Made by a program: the position numbers and the translations under genes | Assembly (NCBI GenBank): GCA_031553595.1 | Contig: JAVBLI010000005.1 | Location: forward strand, 124,001-188,000 | Length of the DNA stretch: 64,000 bases | Origin: RGIG3701 sp031553595 | GTDB taxonomy: Bacteria > Planctomycetota > Planctomycetia > Pirellulales > Thermoguttaceae | Reading direction: 5' to 3' | Shown: in pieces, positions 1 through 8,700 of the stretch | How positions within the stretch are numbered: the first letter of the stretch is position 1 | Layout of the letters: each line of letters begins with the position of its first letter | Notes under the pieces: generated by a model | What the model saw: the letters and a program-made list of their open reading frames with translations, nothing else | Databases searched by the model: none | Told to the model about the DNA's origin: nothing

Positions 1-208
1 AATCGTCGAGGAACGTGCCCAGGCGGACGCCAAGTGCGCGTGCAATATTCAGTAGCGGTGCCAGGGACGGGACGAGATCGCCGCTTTCCAGCCGCTCAAG
101 CAGCACCACCGGGCAGCGACTGGCCTCGGCCAACTGCTCCAGCGACATCTCCAGCCGCTCGCGGTGGAGACGAATTTTATGTCCCAGACAAACGTTTTCT
201 GTACTCAT
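1..208 (-). CDS. XRE-family helix-turn-helix regulator, N-terminal part (cut by window edge)
   Basis: Reading the minus strand from the ATG at 206-208 gives 69 codons open to the window edge. The residues form a typical Cro/C1-type helix-turn-helix: a first helix (KIRLHRERLEMS), the LEQLAEAS turn and recognition segment, ERLESGDLVPSLAPLLNIARALGV, and GTFLDD at the edge. This fold binds operator DNA as a dimer. Regulators of this layout often carry a cupin domain after the HTH, but that part lies outside the window, so the ligand is unknown. The DNA upstream is an AT-rich gap of about 640 bp that could hold its promoter. Confidence 0.85.
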   Translation of the reverse strand, partial: MSTENVCLGHKIRLHRERLEMSLEQLAEASRCPVVLLERLESGDLVPSLAPLLNIARALGVRLGTFLDD

Positions 209-851
209 ACTGTGTTTCCCTGCTTGTGCCGCAATGGCCATGGATGGATAAAAATACATGGCTATTATATCTATGTCGCAAAATAATTAAAGGGAGAGAA
301 GCGAAAATTACGTATTTTTCGCGGTGTCGGGAGATTGCAGCGGTGAATGGCGATATTCCGTAATGTTACTCTATTTTATTGCACCAATTGTATTTGCTTT
401 ATTTTATCTAAATTTTCTATAATTCTTCCATTAAACTTCTAACGTAAAACTCTTTTATCTCCGATACTACCCAGTATAACATAGATGCTCATTTTGCATA
501 AAATGCGTATTCTAGCTGTTTGATTAAAGCACGAAACTTAAAACCCATAAACGCTGGATAATTTTCCTCGGACACGCCTTGAAAACCAATTAACTTTGGA
601 TCGACGTTCATTTTTTGGTTAAAAACATACGACCCGCAAGATATTTCACATTCCATTAATGGTTGTTGGAAAGGCAATTCGACGTTAATTGCCCTTCTTA
701 TGATTATTTTTGAAAAGAGTTGCAAGTGAAATCGGCTTGTGCATGTTTGGTTTTTCCATGAAATTCAAGTCGTTATTTCAAAAGTTATTGTGTCGGATGG
801 CTCGGAGAGAGGGATTTTGTCCGCAGTGCCAAAACGGAAGAGAGGAACGTT
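209..851. other. AT-rich intergenic gap
   Basis: About 640 bp with clearly lower GC than the neighbouring genes and no convincing gene. A minus-strand frame at 489-725 (78 codons) opens only from TTG, has no Shine-Dalgarno and no recognisable domain; it may be a decayed or foreign fragment. The gap presumably holds the divergent promoters for the regulator on its left and the small gene on its right, but I could not pick out confident -35/-10 pairs. Confidence 0.5.
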
Positions 852-1148
852 ATGGTCTGCAGTCAGCTCAAGGTATCGAGTTGTTCTGAACTTAGAGATT
901 TTATTAACGAAACATTATGTAATCACAATTTATTGAAGCGAGACGCATTCCCATTAACGGAACGCCGGCTTCAGCGTGGAGGTAAGCCTTGCGGCATATT
1001 TTACTGCCTCCACGGTCCCCGCATGGTGAAATTCACCGCGATATGGGAAACGGAAAACAATCAGGTGTTGTTTTATGGTCCGTCGGGCCAAAAAGTCCAG
1101 CAGACGACTTTGCTGGAAGAAGTTGTTGACGAGATGTCGGTCTGTTGA
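852..1148 (+). CDS. Conserved planctomycete-type hypothetical protein upstream of csrA
   Basis: 98 residues starting at an ATG preceded by AGAGGAA. The core reads RDFINETLC, FPLTERRLQRGGKPCG, CLHGPRMVKFTAIWE and NQVLFYGPSGQK. I recognise this pattern as a small family seen in planctomycete genomes, commonly near csrA, but I know no assigned function. There is no signal peptide or membrane segment, so it should be cytoplasmic. The csrA start lies 32 bp downstream on the same strand, so the two are probably co-transcribed and the protein may work in the same post-transcriptional pathway (inference from position only). Confidence 0.8.
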   Translation: MVCSQLKVSSCSELRDFINETLCNHNLLKRDAFPLTERRLQRGGKPCGIFYCLHGPRMVKFTAIWETENNQVLFYGPSGQKVQQTTLLEEVVDEMSVC

Positions 1149-1180
1149 TTCAGGGCGGCAAGAACAAGGAGGTTTGCTTT

Positions 1181-1564
1181 ATGTTAGTGCTATCAAGGAA
1201 AGAGAGCGAACGCATTCGCATCGGCGAATCCATCGTGATTACGGTGGTACGGGTGGCCCGGGATCGGGTCAGGCTGGGAATCGAAGCGCCGGACGATGTA
1301 CTCGTTCTGCGCGACGAGTTGGAAAAGGAACAGCGTGATGTGGAGGTACCCAGTGCCTCCGCGGAGCCCGTGAAGTCGCGAGCAGCGGCGGAGCGGCGGA
1401 CGCTGGCCGATTTTCGGCGGGGGCGAGTTTCGACGCGTCCCTCGGCGGAAGATTCCACCGAAGCGGATGAAGATGCGATCAGAGAGGTGGCCGTGGCTGA
1501 GGAAGAAGACGCGAAAGCGGAAAACCGCGGGGCAAGTCCCATGCGGCGTTTCTTCCGGTGGTAA
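1181..1564 (+). CDS. csrA: Carbon storage regulator CsrA with long C-terminal tail
   Basis: Translation starts at the ATG at 1181, preceded by an excellent AAGGAGG; the frame is open further upstream but only that site has a ribosome site. Residues 1-50 are a complete CsrA fold: MLVLSRKESERIRIGESIVI, VVRVARDRVRLGIEAPDDV and VLRDELEKE, including the RNA-contacting LVLSRK strand and the RLGIEAP segment. CsrA dimers bind GGA motifs in mRNA leaders and control translation of flagellar, carbon-storage and other genes. Typical proteins have 60-70 residues; this one has 127, the extra half being rich in Ala, Glu and Arg and ending in a basic-aromatic RRFFRW. The tail looks disordered. Confidence 0.95.
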   Translation: MLVLSRKESERIRIGESIVITVVRVARDRVRLGIEAPDDVLVLRDELEKEQRDVEVPSASAEPVKSRAAAERRTLADFRRGRVSTRPSAEDSTEADEDAIREVAVAEEEDAKAENRGASPMRRFFRW

Positions 1565-1702
1565 TCCACCACGGAACGTGGCGATTCGGTGGCCTGACCG
1601 AAACAGCCGCGTGATGGGTTGATGGACGTTCCGTTTGCCTGGCGGAAAACCCACTTACCCACGGCACTTGAATTTCAAATGTTATGGGTATAAACCCCAA
1701 AA

Positions 1703-1746
1703 ACGACAGATGCCATTCCCGAAAGGGCGGCGTCTGTCGTTTTTTT
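1703..1746 (+). terminator. Rho-independent terminator after csrA
   Basis: A 12-bp stem (1703-1714 with 1729-1740, one G-T pair) encloses a 14-nt loop and is followed by six or more T residues. It lies about 140 bp after the csrA stop and ends that transcript. Confidence 0.85.
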
Positions 1747-1843
1747 GTCATGCGTAATTCGTTGAAGAAGAGAAGGAAACGGCTGTGTTTCCCGAGTGCT
1801 GCGTCATCGCTGCATCATGATATATTAACAAACTGCGTGCCGC

Positions 1844-2062
1844 TTACTCCTCCGTGGCGGAGCGGTAACCGGTCAGGCCGCTGTAATCGTTTCGATCTTC
1901 TTCGTGCCACAGGGGAAATCCTTTACGGATCCGCTCACGCAGGACGCGCAGCTTGGCCAGGGAGCCGGCGGGAGCGTCGGTGGGCTGGAAATCCGAGGTG
2001 ACCTGCGGGACGAAATCTTCGTCGTGGCCGCATTCCAGGATGGCTTCAAAAACGTTTTTCAT
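1844..2062 (-). CDS. Small conserved planctomycete-type hypothetical protein
   Basis: 72 residues; the start ATG (2060-2062) follows TTAGGAGGAC at good spacing. The protein begins MKNVFEAILECGHDEDF and ends with RERIRKGFPLWHEEDRNDYSG. The PAGSLAKLRVLRERI...G.PLWH..DR pattern recurs in small cytoplasmic proteins of planctomycetes; I know no function. No signal peptide, membrane segment or metal motif. It is convergent with csrA across the terminator at 1703-1746 and appears monocistronic. Confidence 0.75.
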   Translation of the reverse strand: MKNVFEAILECGHDEDFVPQVTSDFQPTDAPAGSLAKLRVLRERIRKGFPLWHEEDRNDYSGLTGYRSATEE

Positions 2063-2613
2063 GGTTCAGTCCTCCTAAATAATAACAAGACTTTTTTTAA
2101 CGACACATTCCATTTTGCTCTTTGTGCGACCCATTCGCACGCACACCGATTTGGGATAAGCCCGCGGCGGAGCGGAAAACATGGAATTTAATGGGGTTTG
2201 CGGATGTGAATAAAATGTCGTGGACACAGGCACCCGGTCGGGGTGAAAATCACAAAACCACATACAAGTCAGATTCTATATAAATTTTAAGTTTCTGTCA
2301 AGATGAGTTTAGCTTTTTTTTAAGAAATTTTACCAAAAAGTAACATTTTTTTAGTAAAATTGGCCAGGAACAGGGATTTCGCCAGGATTTTGAAAATCGC
2401 ATCAAAAAATTTTTTTCTGGCAAAAGTGCGTATCCCACCCTCTTTTTCCACAACGCCTGAAAGTTATATTTGACAAAAAACGCCCGGTGGGCAGACGCCA
2501 CCCCGTTTTCCCGAAATGTTTCGTATTTTTACGCTCCTCGGCTCGGGAGAGTTCGTATGATGCATGCCGGCGTGTGGATCCAGCAGTTTTTTTAAAATCG
2601 CCGCCTGCCGCGA
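2063..2613. other. AT-rich intergenic region upstream of uvrA
   Basis: About 550 bp without a supportable gene. Minus-strand frames at 2075-2263 and 2298-2501 lack ribosome sites and family features. The stretch 2280-2480 is dominated by A/T runs. It should hold the promoter of the small minus-strand gene to the left. Confidence 0.45.
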
Positions 2614-2642
2614 TTGACTTTCGGGCAGTTCGGTAATATAAT
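2614..2642 (+). promoter_or_regulatory. Sigma70-type promoter of uvrA
   Basis: TTGACT (2614-2619), a 17-bp spacer and a perfect TATAAT (2637-2642). Transcription would start near 2649, leaving a leader of about 100 nt before the ATG at 2752. The promoter overlaps the first codons of the longer open frame, which argues against any start upstream of 2752. I see no SOS box in the region. Confidence 0.8.
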
Positions 2643-2751
2643 AGCCAGATTATTCTTGTCAGCCACAGGGCAACCGTTTTTTGAGCGGAAAATAACGCAA
2701 AAAAAACCGCACCCTGCTAAAATAAAGATACGGAAGGACGGCGAAAACGCC

Positions 2752-5700
2752 ATGTCATCGGAAGATATTCATATTCACGGCGCCCGCGAGCATAATTTGC
2801 AGGACGTGAACATTCTTTTGCCACGGAATCAGATGGTGTGTTTTACGGGGGTCAGCGGCAGCGGAAAAAGCTCGCTGGCTTTCGACACGCTTTACGCGGA
2901 AGGCCAGCGGCGGTACGTGGAAAGCCTCTCGCACCACGCCCGGCATTTTCTCGGCCAGATGGCGAAGCCGGATGTGGACATGATCACCGGGCTGAGCCCA
3001 TCCATTTCCATCGCGCAAAAAACCACCAGCCATAACCCACGCTCCACGGTGGGGACGATCACGGAAATTTATGACTTTCTGCGCGTGCTTTACGCGCGCG
3101 TCGGCACGGGGTACTGCCCGCAGTGCGGCCAGCGCATCACTGCCCAGACCCGCCAGCAGATTCTCGCGCAGGTGAACGCGCTGCCGGAAGGGACGCGCAT
3201 CCTGATTCTCGCGCCGCGCATCCGTGGCCAGAAGGGCGAGTATAAAGATCTGTTCATGGATCTGCTGAAGCAGGGTTTTGTGCGGGCCCGCGTGGACGGA
3301 AAGGTGGTGCATCTGGCGGATGACCTGAATCTTGACCGGCAGATGCGGCATTTTATTGAAGTGGTGATTGACCGCCTGACGGTCTCGCCGGAAAATCGCG
3401 GGCGGCTTTCGGAAGCGGTGGAAACGGCACTGCGGGTGGGGAATAACGCGATGATCGTGGCACCGGACACCGCGGCGGAAGAAAACATGGCGGGTGCTGG
3501 AAGTGAAGCGGGAAAAACCGGCCAGGCATTTTCGGAATTCACGCTCTCCAGCGAGTACGCGTGCGGGCAGTGTCAGCTGAGTTTCGAGCCGCCTTCGCCG
3601 CAACTGTTCAGCTTTAACAGTCCGCAGGGGATGTGCCTGGAGTGTAATGGGCTGGGTGAGGTTTACACATTCGACCCGCGGAAGATCGTGACGAATGACG
3701 GGAAGTCGTTCCTGAAGGGGTGCGTGGAGGTGGTTCCGCCGTGGAATGATCTCGGACGCTGGCGGCGGGTGATTTATAAAGGCGCGGCGGAATATTTAGA
3801 GCGGACGTATGAAATGCCGGCGGGCAGCGTGCTCGAGACGCCGTGGCGGGACTTGCCGGAAGCGGTACGGCGGAAGCTGCTTTACGGGACGGGGACGGCG
3901 CACATTACGTTTACGTGGCGGGCCGGGCCGAATGGCCAGAAGTGGGGCGGCGTGTATGAGGGCGTGATTCCCGCGCTTTTGTCGCAGTATCATTCCACGA
4001 ACAGCCGGATCTTGAAGCGGCGGCTGGAAAAATATATGGACGTCTGCCGGTGTGGATTCTGTCAGGGGGAACGGCTGAACGCGCAGGCGCGGGCCGTGAA
4101 AATCGCCAGCAGTGGGGTGCGTGACGGCGCGGTGGTGGAATGGTCGCTGCCGGAGCTGTGCGATCAGCCCATCAGTGACGTGATTCGGTTTTTCGGGAAG
4201 CCGGAGCTGGATGTGACAGCGGCGTTCATCGCGCAGGACGTGCTGAAAGAGATTCGCGGCCGGCTGGGATTTCTGGAAGATGTGGGGCTGGAGTATTTAA
4301 CGCTGGCGCGAACGTCGCCCACGCTTTCGGGTGGGGAAACGCAGCGGATTCGGCTGGCGGGGCAGATCGGGTGCGGGCTGGTAGGCGTGCTGTATATTTT
4401 GGATGAGCCGTCCATCGGGCTGCATCCGCGGGATAATAACCGGCTTCTGGCCACGCTTGAGCAGTTGCGCGACCTGGGGAACACCGTCGTCGTCGTGGAG
4501 CATGATGAGGATACCATGCTCGCGGCGGACCAGATCGTGGATTTCGGCCCCGGGGCGGGTGTGCACGGCGGGCGGGTGGTCGCGCGGGGGAGTGTGGAGG
4601 ACGTGCTGCGGGCGAAAGAAAGCGTGACCGGGCAGTTTTTGTCGGGGAAGCGAAAAATCGCGGTGCCGGAGAAATTGCGCGTGGGAACGGGAAAATCGCT
4701 GGTGATTCGCGGCGCGAGTCATAATAATCTGAAGAACGTGGATGTGGAGTTTCCGCTGGGGAAATTCATCTGTCTGACGGGGGTCAGCGGCAGTGGGAAA
4801 AGCTCGTTGGTGAATGGCATTTTGCGGCAGCTGCTGAACCGGGAGCTGAATCGCGGGCTGGGGGTGCCGGGGGCGTTCACGGAGGTAGAGGGGCTGGAGC
4901 ATCTGAATAAGATGATCGCGATTGACCAGTCGCCGATTGGCCGGACGCCGCGGAGTAACCCGGCGACTTACATTAAGCTTTTTGATGAAATCCGCTCCAT
5001 GTACGCCGAGCTTCCGGACTCGCGGCAGCGGGGGTTTAAGCCAGGGCGGTTTAGTTTTAATGTGGAGGGCGGGCGCTGTGAGGCGTGCCAGGGGAACGGC
5101 GCGAATAAGCTGGAGATGGACTTCCTGGCGGACGTGTGGGTGACGTGCCCGGTGTGTGGCGGGAAGCGGTTTAATCATGAAACGCTGCAGGTACTGTTTA
5201 AGGGGTATTCCATTTCGGACGTGCTGAACTTGGACGTGGAGCAGGCGTCGCGGGTGTTCGAGAACATTCCGAAAGTGTTTCAGAAGCTGGAAACGCTGCG
5301 GGCCGTGGGGCTGGATTATATGAAGCTGGGGCAGTCGTCGACCACGCTCTCCGGCGGCGAGGCGCAGCGCATCAAGCTGGCGCGCGAGCTGGTGAAGATC
5401 AGCACGGGCCGGACGATTTACATTTTGGATGAGCCCACCACGGGCCTGCATTTCGCGGATATAGAGCTGCTGCTGCGGGTGCTGCATCAGTTTGCGGACG
5501 CCGGGAATACGGTGCTGGTGGTGGAGCATAATCTGGATGTGATTAAGACGGCGGACTGGGTGATCGACCTCGGGCCGGAAGGCGGCGGCGCGGGCGGGGA
5601 AATCGTGGTCGCGGGGACTCCGGCGGAGGTGGCGGCGCACCCTCGCTCGTACACCGGCGTGGCTTTATCCCGGCTGATGGACCGTGAGGATGACGTGAAA

Positions 5701-8700
5701 AAGCGTGTGGCCGAGGCGCGCAAAGAAACCGCCGCGCGGCGGAAAAACGGCTCGGCGGCAAAAGAATCTGCGGCCCAGCGGGCGAAAAATATTCACGTGG
5801 AGGGGGCGTTTCAGCATAACCTGAAGCAGCTGACCGTGGACATCCCACGCGACAAGATGACGATTTGCTGCGGGCCCAGCGGCAGTGGAAAAAGTTCGTT
5901 CGCCATGGACACCGTGTACGCGGAAGGCCAGCGGCGGTATGTCGAGAGCCTCTCCAGTTACACGCGGCAGTTTATCGGGCAGATGCAGAAGCCGCACGTG
6001 GAACGGATTGAGGGGCTGTCGCCGGCGATCGCGATCGAGCAGAAACGGGTGAGTAATTCACCGCGGTCGACGGTCGGGACGGTGACGGAAATTTACGATT
6101 ATCTGCGGATTCTTTTCGCGCGGCTGGGCGTGCCGTATTGCCCCGACTGTAACCGGAAAATCGGGACGCAGACGGTGGATGAAATCGTCGGGCGCGTGAT
6201 GCAGTATCCGTCCGGAACACGGCTGGTGCTCTTGGCGCCGCGGCAGGTGCCCACAGGATATAAGTATGAAACGCTGTGGAGCGAGTTGCGGCAGAGCGGG
6301 TATTTGCGCGTGCGGATTGACGGCGAGATTCATGAGCTGGACGCGGTGCCGGATATTGACCGCCGGCGCCGGCATGAGGTGGAAGTGGTGGTGGACCGGG
6401 TGGAAATCCGGACGGACCGCAATTCGCGCAGCCGCGTGGCGGAGAGCGTGGAGCAGGCGCTGGCCATCGGCGGCGGGACGCTCCGCGTGCTGGAGGTGGA
6501 TGCGGAAAAGCCCGAAAATCGGTGGCGCGAGCAGACGCACAGCCTGCATTTCGTGTGCGAGCACTGCGGGCGGAGTTTTGAGCAGTTGGCCCCGGCGAAT
6601 TTCTCGTTTAATAATGCGCTGGGCTGGTGCCCCACGTGTGAGGGAATCGGCGTGCAGATGGGCGCGAACCCCGCGGTGCTTTTGCGCGACCCAAAACTGA
6701 CGCTTTCGCAGGGCGCGATTTCGCTGTGGCCGGGCGAGGAAAATCCGCTGGCATACGCCATGATGAAGGCGTTTTGTGAGGAGATGGAAGTGCCGACAGA
6801 TGTGCCGTATGAGCAGCTTGCGTCGCGGTTTCGGCGGATTTTGCAGCGTGGCACGGGGGAGCGGTGGTTTACGGTGCCGGGAGCGAAAAAGGGTGCGGCG
6901 CCGCTTTTCAAGTTTCAGTTTAAGGGGCTCATGCCGGTGGTGGAGGAGGCGGCGCGGATGGTGCCGTCCCTGCGTTCGCGGCTGGACAGTTTTTTGGAGG
7001 ACGCGCCGTGCCCGGAGTGTGGTGGGAGCCGGCTACGGGATGATGCCGCGGCGGTCCGGCTGCACGGGCGGACGCTGGATGAAATTTGCGAGATGCCGCT
7101 GGACAGGGCGCTTGCGTTTTTCCGGAACTGGAAACCGGCGCGGACGGAGCAGAAAATCGCGGGCGAGCTGATTCGCGAAGTGCGGAACCGGCTGGAATTT
7201 CTGGTGGATGTGGGGCTGGAATATTTGTCGCTGGGGCGGGGCGCGCCCACGCTTTCCGGTGGCGAAATGCAGCGGATCCGGCTGACGGCGCAAGTCGGAA
7301 GCGGCCTGTGCGGTGTGCTTTACGTGCTGGATGAGCCGACCATCGGGCTGCACCCGCGCGATAACCGGAAGCTGATCGCGGCGCTGCACCGGCTGCGGGA
7401 TCTGGGGAACACGCTGCTGGTGGTGGAGCATGATAAAGACGTGATCGCAAGCGCTGACCGCGTGATTGATTTCGGGCCGAAAGCGGGACGCTGGGGCGGG
7501 GAAATCGTCGGGGAAGGCACGCCGAAACAGTTGGCGAAAGAAAAAACGTCGGTCACGGGGCCGTATATCACGGGGAAGAAGGGGATTCCGATTCCAGAGA
7601 ATCGGCGGATGACGCCGGTGCTTGCGGGGCAGGGCGGCGGTGTGAAAAAGGGCGCCACCGCGGGTAAGAAAAACACATCAGTGGTGATTCCTCGCACGGG
7701 GCCGCAGGAGTGGCTGGAGGTGATCGGCGCGAGGGAGAATAACCTGAAGGACATTCATGTGCAGGTGCCGCTGGGGACGCTTACGGCGGTGGCGGGGGTC
7801 AGCGGAAGCGGGAAAAGTACGCTCGTGGACGACATCCTTTACGCGGCGCTTGCCCGGCAGTTGCATCGCGCGGGCCGTGCGCCCGGGGCGTTTACGTCGC
7901 TGCGAGGCATCCAGTATATTAATAAGGTCATCGAGGTGGATCAGCAGCCCATCGGGCAGACGCCCAGCTCGAACCCCGCCACGTACACCGGCGTGTTCGA
8001 CCATATCCGTGAGCTGTTCGCGCAACTGCCGGAGTCCAAACTTCGCGGCTTTACGTCACGCCGCTTCAGTTTTAACGTTCCCGGCGGACGCTGCGAAAAA
8101 TGTGAAGGGAACGGCGAACTGAAAATCGAGATGCACTTCCTGCCGGATGTGTGGGTGACGTGCGATTCGTGCGGCGGGCAGCGGTATGACGCCGAGACAC
8201 TACAGGTGCGGTTTCACGGATATTCCATCGCGGACGTGCTGAACCTGACGTGTGCGGAGGCGCTGACGCTCTTCCAGAATGTGCCCGCGATTCGGCGGAT
8301 TCTGAAAACGCTCTGTGATGTGGGCCTGGATTACATCACGCTAGGACAGTCGGCACCCACGCTCTCCGGCGGCGAGGCGCAGCGCGTGAAACTGGCGGCG
8401 GAACTCGCGCGGCCGGACACCGGGAGGACGCTTTATCTGCTGGATGAGCCAACCACGGGGCTGCATTTCGAGGATCTCAAAAAACTGCTGGCCGTGCTGC
8501 ACCGACTGGTGGACATGGGGAACACGGTGCTGGTGATTGAGCATAACACGGACGTGCTGAAGGTGGCGGACTGGGTTATCGAGCTGGGGCCGGAAGCGGG
8601 CGAGCGCGGCGGGTATGTGGTGATGGCGGGCACGCCGGAAGATTTGGTGGAGCACGCGCGGCTGGCGGTACCGGCGGAGGAGGCCGCTGTATCCGGCGGT

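Noticed and set aside
489..725. 78-codon minus-strand ORF in the AT-rich left gap
   Set aside because: Opens only from TTG, no ribosome site, no domain and no clear coding bias; at best a decayed fragment.
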